Assembly (NCBI GenBank): GCA_016714025.1
Contig: JADJOB010000001.1
Location: 744,001 to 808,000, forward strand
DNA length: 64,000 nucleotides
Reading direction: 5' to 3'
DNA from: Saprospiraceae bacterium
Lineage (GTDB): Bacteria; Bacteroidota; Bacteroidia; Chitinophagales; Saprospiraceae
The notes under the pieces: model-generated
Told to the model about the DNA's origin: nothing
Seen by the model: the letters and a program-made list of their open reading frames with translations, nothing else
Databases searched by the model: none
Part shown: positions 57,249 to 64,000 of the stretch, one piece after another
How the letters are laid out: each line of letters starts with the position of its first letter
How positions within the stretch are numbered: the first letter of the stretch is position 1
Translations under genes and position numbers: made by a program

Positions 57249-58640
57249 TTATCGTTTCCAGGGCAGTTGAAGAACGCGCCTTGCTGTTAAAATTCCACAA
57301 AAATTACCGCCATCGTAATCCATTCGATAATGAACGCCAAGCGGCAAGCGACTAAATGCATTTTCATTTGCAAGATCACGCAAACTGTTGTAGGCTCGAG
57401 GATGCCCATTGAAATCTGTTCGTTGCTGATGGCAGTAATCTGTAAATGGGTAACTACCGCCAACAAAGGCTTCCAGAATACCTACTCCTGAAAAAGCAAA
57501 GGTAGAGTGACCTGAAGGATAGGCAGGGAATGGAGGAGTAAAACCTAACCATGGGATGGTAAAATTGGGATCAATTTCTCTTTGGATATAGGTTATTGGA
57601 CGTTCAACATTGTACTTATATTTATTGTACCAACAAATAACAGCAGCATCACTTAAAGCCATACCGATCTGCGCATACAATAAACAGGTTTGTTCTAAAT
57701 TGAAATCCTCTTCATTGACAATTTGATCGGCAATTGCTTCCAGTCTAGCCGGTGGACTAAAAGTCCAACCTACCCGATCATCGCTCCAAAATTCAGCCAT
57801 ATGTTCCATGTCCCCTTTAGGCTCCTTGCGAGCAAGATTGGTGACAACGTAGGTTTCATATGCTTGGGCGTAAATGACAGAATTTGTATCTGAATTGCAT
57901 GTATATGGTGAAACCAATGCATCCAAGTCACCCGTTGTTACAGCAAATCGTCTCACCTTTCCCCATTGCGAAAACAACCCGCGATCTGCTACTTTAATTG
58001 GATCAGTTGGAACCCATTCGCATCCTTGTGCATTGACCGGAACAGGAAATGGATTGAGATGGGCATTGTGACCTACCGGATCAGAAATTGAAAACCTCCA
58101 GATAGCAGTTGCTACTTCGCGGCCGTGTGCTTCTGAATCATTCAATAATACTTCAGTTGCCGTATTTCTATATTTTGCCCGAAGTTCTTTTTCCTTATTG
58201 ACAATCAAATTTAAAAATTCTTGCTTATTGAGGACATTACCGTTCTTATCCTTAAACGTAACATCTTCAAAAAATTTGGTCATCAGGTAGCCATAGGATG
58301 CATTGATTACTTCCGGCCAATATAAGTTCCTTTTAATAGCCGGCATATCTGAAATACCTAATCTAAATTGTAAAGATTGGTATTCAGGCATACCGCCTAA
58401 ACTTGCTTCATAAGCGCTTAATCCCAAATAAGCCAGTGCTCTTGGAGCCGGTCCAGGTCTAAAAAAAGAAGCATAACGATCCAGTTCTAAAAATACATTG
58501 ACCCATTCGTGATACACCGAATTGTCCTGAGATTTCATTAGATCATCAGAACCTGCAGTGTTTTCCGATTTATTACAGGACATCGTTGCTCCCACTAAAA
58601 AAACGATGACCAAAAACAGTAAACGTGTCGAGATTTTCAT
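57249..58640 (-). CDS. Vanadium haloperoxidase-like PAP2 lipoprotein (second copy)
   Basis: A 463-residue lipoprotein (lipobox ATMSC, Cys about 22). The vanadate/phosphate pocket is complete: KYKYNVERP (K-x6-RP, about 345), YPSGHST (about 388) and SRLPLGVHYRMD (SR-x5-H, about 440). It differs from the copy at 35284 in having the canonical PSGH. The N-terminal half is all-helical, as in haloperoxidases. Enzyme activity (halide oxidation or phosphatase) cannot be decided here. A terminator follows and a -7 box precedes it, so it is a single-gene unit. Confidence 0.9.
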   Translation of the reverse strand: MKISTRLLFLVIVFLVGATMSCNKSENTAGSDDLMKSQDNSVYHEWVNVFLELDRYASFFRPGPAPRALAYLGLSAYEASLGGMPEYQSLQFRLGISDMPAIKRNLYWPEVINASYGYLMTKFFEDVTFKDKNGNVLNKQEFLNLIVNKEKELRAKYRNTATEVLLNDSEAHGREVATAIWRFSISDPVGHNAHLNPFPVPVNAQGCEWVPTDPIKVADRGLFSQWGKVRRFAVTTGDLDALVSPYTCNSDTNSVIYAQAYETYVVTNLARKEPKGDMEHMAEFWSDDRVGWTFSPPARLEAIADQIVNEEDFNLEQTCLLYAQIGMALSDAAVICWYNKYKYNVERPITYIQREIDPNFTIPWLGFTPPFPAYPSGHSTFAFSGVGILEAFVGGSYPFTDYCHQQRTDFNGHPRAYNSLRDLANENAFSRLPLGVHYRMDYDGGNFCGILTARRVLQLPWKR

Positions 58641-58687
58641 AGTAAACTAATTTAATATTTATTTAAGAGTTTTTTGTCTTATTTACA

Positions 58688-58695
58688 CAAAAATA
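58688..58695 (-). promoter_or_regulatory. -7 box TATTTTTG for the second haloperoxidase gene
   Basis: Perfect TAnnTTTG match with a TTT 19 bases upstream. It would give a leader of about 40 bases. Confidence 0.45.
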
Positions 58696-58834
58696 AGGGT
58701 TGCACCCATTTCTAAAAATTTTTTAAATTTAATTTTTAAAAAATTAAATTATTTAAGACTTTTTTAGCTGGTTTTGGGGATTTTGGCAGAAACCCAGCCC
58801 TTTTTTAGTTTTATTGAATACTTTAAATTATAAA

Positions 58835-59545
58835 TTAAGACCGCACGATGATCTCAAATTTTGTCGAACTGAAGTCCCCTTGCTTAATCAATTGATAATC
58901 GTTTGGAAGTTCACCAAGGGTATTGCAATCGTTAAAAAAATTTTGAAGGTAGTAGGTTCCCGTATAATTCCTGGATTCCAAATAGTGGATCATTTGCATA
59001 AGATCTTGTGAACCCAAGAGTTGAGAATGGATGGTCGTCCGGACTTCAAAACTTGCGTTAATATTAATTAAAAAATCAAGACTTTGTTGAAATTTATTAA
59101 ACAAGCCAGATTGGGTTACTTTATAAAATTGATTTGGAAGTGCCTTAAAATCCAAGGCAATATAATGAACGAGTTGATTTTGAATTATTGATTTTAATCG
59201 CCAAGGGTAAGACCCATTGGTATCTATTTTTATTAAAAAACCTTGTTCTTTTAATTTTTGAATAAACGATTCAATCTTTTTATCCATCAAACATTCACCG
59301 CCACTTAATACGACTCCATCTAAAAATCCTTTCCGACTGGAAATCCACTTGAAAGCATCCTCATGTGAAATAGTACCTTTGGATCTTACCATGTCAGGAT
59401 TATAACAATAGTGGCAACGCATATTGCAGCCTGCAAACCAAATAATACATGCCGTTTTATCTGGAAAATCCAATAAAGTAAAGGGTGTGATATGATAGAT
59501 GGAATTAGTCACGGCTTGTTTCAACAAAATGCTTTCGTTCGACAT
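58835..59545 (-). CDS. nrdG: Anaerobic ribonucleotide reductase activating protein (radical SAM)
   Basis: A 236-residue radical SAM activase that installs the glycyl radical on NrdD. The cluster motif is FAGCNMRCHYCYNPD (C-x3-C-x2-C, about residue 28-42), followed by GVVLSGGECLMD (the GGE motif) and IKIDTNGSYP. I start at ATG 59545; the frame from TTG 59563 is less likely. It overlaps the small glycyl-radical gene by 41 bases in another frame, so synthesis is tightly coupled. Confidence 0.93.
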   Translation of the reverse strand: MSNESILLKQAVTNSIYHITPFTLLDFPDKTACIIWFAGCNMRCHYCYNPDMVRSKGTISHEDAFKWISSRKGFLDGVVLSGGECLMDKKIESFIQKLKEQGFLIKIDTNGSYPWRLKSIIQNQLVHYIALDFKALPNQFYKVTQSGLFNKFQQSLDFLININASFEVRTTIHSQLLGSQDLMQMIHYLESRNYTGTYYLQNFFNDCNTLGELPNDYQLIKQGDFSSTKFEIIVRS

Positions 59546-59687
59546 GCTCCCCTTTCTTTCCAATATTAAAACTTTCCACAGGCCGGTGATAACCCATTAC
59601 TCTGGTAAACACCAGACATTTTGTACGCTTTTCATTATGCAATTCCAACAATTGGTTGGTGGGTTGTGCTTTGTGTTTAGTTTCCAT
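59505..59687 (-). CDS. Free-standing glycyl-radical domain of anaerobic reductase
   Basis: A 60-residue protein whose core (TKCLVFTRVMGYHRPVESF then NIGKKGEHVERKHF, about residues 22-55) matches the C-terminal glycyl-radical loop of NrdD, with the radical glycine in RVMGYHRP (Gly32 region). In usual NrdD proteins this loop directly follows the zinc ribbon in the same chain. Here the large NrdD stops right after the zinc ribbon, and this gene starts inside its last codons (ATGGAAACTAA overlap of 11 bases). So the reductase looks split into two chains. Alternatives are a programmed +1 frameshift joining them or a recent frameshift, but it has its own ATG, a 20-residue lead-in and a tight overlap on both sides, which favour a real gene. 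Confidence 0.85.
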   Translation of the reverse strand: METKHKAQPTNQLLELHNEKRTKCLVFTRVMGYHRPVESFNIGKKGEHVERKHFVETSRD

Positions 59688-61797
59688 ATAAATAATTTTT
59701 AGTTTCTGTTAATAGTGCTTGAAGTAATGCCTCATCACATTTCGGACAATATGCATGTTCACCGCTTAAATAACCATGTGTTTTACACACACTAAAAACC
59801 GGAGTGATCGTTACATAAGGCAATCTGAAATTGGAAAGTACTTTTCGCAATAAATTGCGGCAAGCTTCTGGTGAACTGATTTTCTCACGCATATATAAAT
59901 GAAGCACAGTCCCTCCGGTATATTTGCATTGCAATTCATCTTGTTGAATCAAGGCTTCAAATGGATCCTCAGTAAAATGTGCCGGAAGTTGCGAACTGTT
60001 TGTATAGTATATGTTTTCTCCAAAACCGGCTTGAAGTATGTCTTCAAATCTTTTTTTATCTTCCTTAGCAAATCGATACGTAGTTCCTTCAGCAGGTGTT
60101 GCTTCAAGGTTATAAAGATTTCCGGTAATTTCCTGAAATTGAATGATGCGATTGCGGATATGGTCTAATATTCTTAAAGCAAAATCGCGGCCCCATTCAT
60201 TGGCAATTGAATACCGGTCTTTAGAAAAATTACGAATCATTTCATTGATTCCGTTGACTCCTATCGTTGAAAAATGATTTTTCAGATTTTTCAAATAGCG
60301 CTTTGTATATGGAAATAATCCCCGGTCAAATAATTCTTGAATATAATCCCGTTTTTTCTCCAAACTGGAATTTGCCAGGTCAAGTAATTGATCCAATCGA
60401 TGTATTAGGGCAGCTTCATTCTCGGAATATAAATATCCCAGGCGCGCCATATTGATCGTAACCACTCCAATACTTCCGGTCATTTCGGCGCTTCCAAATA
60501 ATCCGTTTCCTCGTTTGAGTAATTCCCTTAAATCCAATTGTAAACGACAACACATGCTGCGAATGGCATTGGGCTTGTAGGCATTTGGGTTTTCAATCCG
60601 GATTCCTTGTTCATCCAACATAAATTGACTCCCTATAAAATTTTGAAAGTATGATGAACCAATTTTTGCAGTATTCTCAAACAGGATATCGGTATTTTCA
60701 CCATACCAATCAAAGTCTTCTGTAATGTTGACGGTTGGAATGGGAAAGGTGAAAGGTTGCCCATTCGCATCGCCTTCCGTCATAACCTGATAATAAGCCC
60801 GGTTAATTAAATTCATTTCAGTTTGAAAATGTCGATAACACAATTCAGTAGCATCCCTGACACCGCGTTCAGACAATTTATCTTTAATAATTTCAAACTG
60901 AATGTCTTTAAAAAGATGTTGATCGTTTCGACTGGGAAACTGATCTTGCAAATCTTTTGGAACCGTCCAATCCAATGTAATATTTGTAAAAGGAGATTGT
61001 CCCCATCGGGCTGGCACATTCAAATTATACACAAAACTTCGAATGGCTTTTAATACTTCATCGTATGTTAGCTGATCTTTAAAAACATAAGGAGCTAAAT
61101 AGGTATCAAACGAACTAAAGGCTTGTGCACCGGCCCATTCACTTTGAAGGATTCCAAGAAAATTTGCCATTTGACCCAATGCTTCTCGAAAATGAGATGG
61201 GGGTCTACTCTCCACGCGTCCTCGAACTCCATTAAACCCTTCATTTAATAGAATGCGCAAACTCCAACCCGCACAATATCCTGTAAGACAATCTAAATCA
61301 TGAATATGATAGTCCCCATTCCGATGGGCGTATCCTTCTTCTTTTGAATATACTTTATCAAGCCAATAATTGGCAATTACCTTACCTGCTACATTATTAA
61401 TTAAACCTGCACTGGAATAGGAGGTATTGGCATTAGCGTTTATGCGCCAATCGGTTTGGTAAACATATTCATTTACGGTTTGCGAGCAATCAATGTAGCT
61501 GGTATCATCGTTTAAACCAAGTACGTGCTCCCGTTGCAATTTGCGTGTGTGCCGATGCAACATAAATGCGCGCATGACATCAAATTCAATAAAATCAAAT
61601 AAGGTCTTTTCTATGAGGTCTTGGATATCCTCAACTGCCCAACAGGTTTTTGCATTTAAATAACTTTGAATGGTATTCAAGCATTTTAAATTCAATGCTT
61701 TGTTTTGACCTAAAAATGCTTTTTGCAGCGCATCTTCAATTTTATTAAATTGAAAAGGTCGGTATTCTCCATTGCGTTTGATGACCCAGTCTGGCAT
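59677..61797 (-). CDS. nrdD: Anaerobic ribonucleoside-triphosphate reductase, large chain without glycyl loop
   Basis: A 706-residue class III reductase chain. ATP-cone domain (residues about 1-95), the ten-stranded barrel with HIHDLDCLTGYCAGWSL (about 165-181, first active-site Cys) and RSMCCRLQLD (about 420, second Cys), and the zinc ribbon VCKTHGYLSGEHAYCPKC near the end. The chain then stops (KNYLYGN) before the RVxGY glycyl-radical loop, which is encoded next door. It makes dNTPs without oxygen. I start at ATG 61797 rather than further upstream because it begins directly with the ATP-cone (MPDWVIKRNGEYRPF). Confidence 0.95.
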   Translation of the reverse strand: MPDWVIKRNGEYRPFQFNKIEDALQKAFLGQNKALNLKCLNTIQSYLNAKTCWAVEDIQDLIEKTLFDFIEFDVMRAFMLHRHTRKLQREHVLGLNDDTSYIDCSQTVNEYVYQTDWRINANANTSYSSAGLINNVAGKVIANYWLDKVYSKEEGYAHRNGDYHIHDLDCLTGYCAGWSLRILLNEGFNGVRGRVESRPPSHFREALGQMANFLGILQSEWAGAQAFSSFDTYLAPYVFKDQLTYDEVLKAIRSFVYNLNVPARWGQSPFTNITLDWTVPKDLQDQFPSRNDQHLFKDIQFEIIKDKLSERGVRDATELCYRHFQTEMNLINRAYYQVMTEGDANGQPFTFPIPTVNITEDFDWYGENTDILFENTAKIGSSYFQNFIGSQFMLDEQGIRIENPNAYKPNAIRSMCCRLQLDLRELLKRGNGLFGSAEMTGSIGVVTINMARLGYLYSENEAALIHRLDQLLDLANSSLEKKRDYIQELFDRGLFPYTKRYLKNLKNHFSTIGVNGINEMIRNFSKDRYSIANEWGRDFALRILDHIRNRIIQFQEITGNLYNLEATPAEGTTYRFAKEDKKRFEDILQAGFGENIYYTNSSQLPAHFTEDPFEALIQQDELQCKYTGGTVLHLYMREKISSPEACRNLLRKVLSNFRLPYVTITPVFSVCKTHGYLSGEHAYCPKCDEALLQALLTETKNYLYGN

Positions 61798-61869
61798 ATT
61801 TAAAATTTGAAAAAGTAATTCTATTCTGACCCAATGAAGGGTCAAATTATTATTAAGACAATTATGTCT

Positions 61870-61893
61870 CAAATATATAACAAATTTGTAATA
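61870..61893 (-). promoter_or_regulatory. -7 box and adjoining palindrome before nrdD
   Basis: On the minus strand TATATTTG (61870-61877) is a perfect -7 box. Immediately upstream and partly overlapping lies the 18-base near-palindrome TATTACAAATTTGTTATA (61876-61893, one mismatch pair). An oxygen- or nucleotide-sensing regulator (Crp/Fnr family or NrdR) is plausible, but the sequence does not match either consensus well. Confidence 0.42.
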
Positions 61894-61978
61894 TTTAATT
61901 TTTAAGTAGAATAATTTTTTTAATCAGCGCTGCATATTTATTGATTCTCAAATAAGGATATTAATTGAGAAATTAGAA

Positions 61979-62335
61979 TTAAGAAATGCCACGAATGGAA
62001 GATAGAAGAGTTGCTACGAATGCACGAATGAATGCGAAGAGTTGCCACGAATGCACGAATTGAAGACGAATGAAGAAGGAGGAGTTGCCACGAATGCACG
62101 AATGAATGCACGAATAAAGATTCGAAATATAATTAAATAATTCATTCGTCCTTAATTCGTGCATTCGTGGCGATTCCTTTTAATTCGTCTTTAATTCGTG
62201 GCGATTCTTCTTAATTCGTCTTTAATTCGTGGCGATTCCTCTTAATTCGTCTTTAATTCGTGCATTCGTGGCGATTCCCTTAATTCGTCTTTAATTCGTG
62301 CATTCGTGGCAATCCTCCATTGGTTCTTAATTCTT
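61979..62335. repeat. Inverted ATTCGTGG-word repeat array
   Basis: The left half is built of GCCACGAATGCACGAAT words and the right half of their reverse complement, ATTCGTGCATTCGTGGC. A perfect 17-base pair is 62087-62103 against 62155-62171. It ends with TCCATTGGT, also found in the array at 56640-57165, three bases before the stop of the reductase gene. The whole block can form a large cruciform. Confidence 0.88.
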
Positions 62336-62338
62336 GAA

Positions 62339-64000
62339 TTACATAACTGCTTCTTCCATTAATTTTTCATCTACTTCTTCATGAATTGCTTCATCCATTT
62401 GTTTAATGTCAGTTGCTTTTGTTTTCAGTGCATTTGCCCGTGAAACGATAAACCAGGTTAATGGAATGACACCACCAAAAAAGAAAACAGATGCTCCGAT
62501 TCCCCGCATCCAGGTGAGTGAATTAAATATTCCATAATCAACAAAATCATGTGAACGACCAAACCACAATCCTTGTTCGACGACTGCTTTAAATTGTATG
62601 GATCCCGCTGGAAATAAATCCAGTACTACCATCAACATCAATCCGGCGTTGATAGACCAAAAAGAGAAATTTACAACCTTGTCATTCCACCTTCCACTTT
62701 TTATCAATAAACGAGATGCAAATAATAAAGCAGCCAGTGAAATATTTCCATAAACACCCATTAAGGCTGCGTGTGCATGATTTACAGTGAGGTAAGTTCC
62801 GTGTTCGAAGTAATTCATGATAGGCAAATTAATGATAATGCCCAACACCCCTGCACCAAAGAAATTCCAAAAATTGACAGCTACTAAAAATTTAAAAACT
62901 TCCGGGAACCCAAAATTTTGAAGTGATTTATGATCAACATCACCCACTGCAATCTTAGGCATGTTTTTAAATCTCCAGGCCTCAACAGTCAACAGAATTA
63001 ATGGAACAAATTGCAAGGTGGAGAAAACAGAACCCAATGCCATGGTTGCCACCGGTTTGGCATTCCAATAAAAATTATGCGAAATACCGAGCAAACCCGT
63101 TCCTAAAAATAAAATAGTTGCAAAATAAACTACGCGAATCGCTGCTTGACGACTCACCAATCCCATCAATACCATCAAATAACTTACTATAACAGTAATG
63201 AAAACTTCAAAGAATGCTTCAACCCACATGTGAATCACCATCCATCGCCAAAAATCAGCAATCACAAAATTGGTTTCCGGCTTTGCTACAAATCCAGATA
63301 AAAATAAAAGGGGAATCCCAATTACAGAATACATAATCCAGTTTGGTAAATTCCAAGGCTGACCTGCAATAAAAGCAGGTTTAATTCCCCGATACACAAT
63401 CACACCCCACAATATAAATATACCCATAAGTAAAACCTGGTACATTTTACCAAAGTCAACAAATTCCCATCCTTGATGTCCAAGCCAATACCACCATTTT
63501 CCCATCAATCCGAGCGGACCTAATACCATACCTAGCAATGAACCACCCACTAAAATAAAGAGCAGAACAAACAAGGTATTGATCATACGCAGTTGCCCTG
63601 GCACTTCTTTCTTAGCCAATATCGGTAAGATAAAAATAGATGAAGCGATCCAACAAGTTGATATCCAATACAAAGACAACATGAGATGCCAGGATCTGGA
63701 TATTGTAACCGGTAAATCATTTGTGATGTGAATGCCTATATAAGACATCCAGTTTATAAAATCATTGATGGTAAATAATCCACTTGAAACTTGCAAAAAG
63801 AACAGTAAGATGGCTACAAAGAAAAATTTGAAGGTTGCTTTCTGTGTTGCAGTAGGTTTAAATGCAGCCACGCGTTCCAAAGTAAATAAATCTCTTTTCG
63901 GAGGTTTGAAAAATTTATTTGGCAATTGATTGTACTGACCGATAAAATATAATACGATCCCACAAGCCAACACAAAGGCCAACAAGCCCAATACACTCCA
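62339..64000 (-). CDS. qNOR-like nitric oxide reductase, N-terminus cut, variant FeB site
   Basis: The last 554 residues of a haem-copper-type membrane protein; the frame runs off the right edge. It matches qNOR: SRSWHLMLSLYWIS (low-spin haem His), MVIHMWVEAFFEVF (FeB His plus Glu), NHAHAALMGVYG (haem b3 and haem b His pair) and the glycine-rich periplasmic loops. The second FeB motif reads GISHNFYWNAKP where c- and q-type enzymes have HH, so one FeB ligand position is Asn. It reduces NO to N2O in known relatives. Fourteen or so helices are visible; the usual cytochrome-like N-terminal part lies outside the window. No norC or accessory gene is seen. Confidence 0.88.
   Translation of the reverse strand, partial: WSVLGLLAFVLACGIVLYFIGQYNQLPNKFFKPPKRDLFTLERVAAFKPTATQKATFKFFFVAILLFFLQVSSGLFTINDFINWMSYIGIHITNDLPVTISRSWHLMLSLYWISTCWIASSIFILPILAKKEVPGQLRMINTLFVLLFILVGGSLLGMVLGPLGLMGKWWYWLGHQGWEFVDFGKMYQVLLMGIFILWGVIVYRGIKPAFIAGQPWNLPNWIMYSVIGIPLLFLSGFVAKPETNFVIADFWRWMVIHMWVEAFFEVFITVIVSYLMVLMGLVSRQAAIRVVYFATILFLGTGLLGISHNFYWNAKPVATMALGSVFSTLQFVPLILLTVEAWRFKNMPKIAVGDVDHKSLQNFGFPEVFKFLVAVNFWNFFGAGVLGIIINLPIMNYFEHGTYLTVNHAHAALMGVYGNISLAALLFASRLLIKSGRWNDKVVNFSFWSINAGLMLMVVLDLFPAGSIQFKAVVEQGLWFGRSHDFVDYGIFNSLTWMRGIGASVFFFGGVIPLTWFIVSRANALKTKATDIKQMDEAIHEEVDEKLMEEAVM

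Noticed and set aside
58741..58834. Terminator behind nrdG
   Set aside because: GCTGGGTTT and AAACCAGC can pair, but on the nrdG strand the stem is followed by A-rich, not T-rich, sequence; the T run is on the other strand where no gene ends.
61979..62164. Minus-strand 61-codon frame
   Set aside because: Same repeat-word translation as at 56690; not a gene.

Overview
The window reads as a piece of a chromosome from a low-GC member of the Bacteroidota, most likely Saprospiraceae or a close relative (lineage is inference). The support is: type IX secretion C-terminal sorting domains on two giant secreted proteins, a Bacteroidota-style Bat (aerotolerance) operon, RNase Y, DUF3078 and other Bacteroidota outer-membrane proteins, lipoproteins with short lipoboxes, TTG starts, almost no Shine-Dalgarno sequences, and several TAnnTTTG -7 promoter boxes. 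No phage, insertion sequence or CRISPR array was seen. The window cuts a gene at each end: an FAD-linked oxidase on the left and a nitric oxide reductase on the right.

Layout. 1-9 kb: FAD-linked oxidase (partial), a DUF1624 membrane acyltransferase-like protein, RNase Y (with a probable N-terminal frameshift and a possible 6S-like RNA upstream), and a 1,309-residue PhoX-like secreted protein with three tandem repeats. 9-13 kb: a PAP2 phosphatase, a GT39-type glycosyltransferase, a small lipoprotein, a cluster of palindromic repeats and tRNA-Gln(UUG). 13-17 kb: hpt with an M28 peptidase, a DUF3078 protein and a secreted orphan. 17-26.4 kb: a nine-gene Bat operon (MoxR, DUF3298-like, DUF58, DUF4381/BatD-like, BatA, BatB, BatC, two BatD-type proteins). 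26.4-34 kb: asnS, a Skp-like chaperone, a TMEM175-like channel, a hybrid-propeller sensor kinase with its NarL-type regulator, and two small proteins. 34-36.6 kb: TerC-family protein and a haloperoxidase-like lipoprotein. 36.7-45.2 kb: eight tightly packed minus-strand genes (peroxiredoxin, clpS, aat, a T9SS propeller protein, folC, ubiX-like, PPTase, lipoprotein). 45.3-50.4 kb: EamA transporter, superoxide dismutase, cutC, an outer-membrane barrel, an esterase and an acyltransferase. 50.6-54.3 kb: lpxD and polA. 54.6-56.5 kb: an isolated C1 peptidase plus NUC-type endonuclease pair. 57.2-61.8 kb: a second haloperoxidase and the anaerobic ribonucleotide reductase operon, in which the glycyl-radical loop of NrdD is encoded by a separate 60-codon gene. 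62.3-64 kb: a qNOR-like nitric oxide reductase with an unusual FeB ligand position.

How it fits together. The anaerobic NrdD/NrdG system and the nitric oxide reductase point to life at low oxygen with nitrogen oxides, while superoxide dismutase, peroxiredoxin and the Bat operon deal with oxygen. aat and clpS together make a bacterial N-degron branch. The gaps between several gene groups are filled by short word-like repeat families (AGCTTATT-type, GTTGATA-type, ATTCGTGG-type, CGTAATT heptamers), mostly starting right behind stop codons; they are the strongest non-coding signal in the window. The most interesting items are the split glycyl-radical reductase, the peptidase-nuclease pair, the variant NO reductase, and the repeat families including a duplicated tRNA-Gln 3' end.
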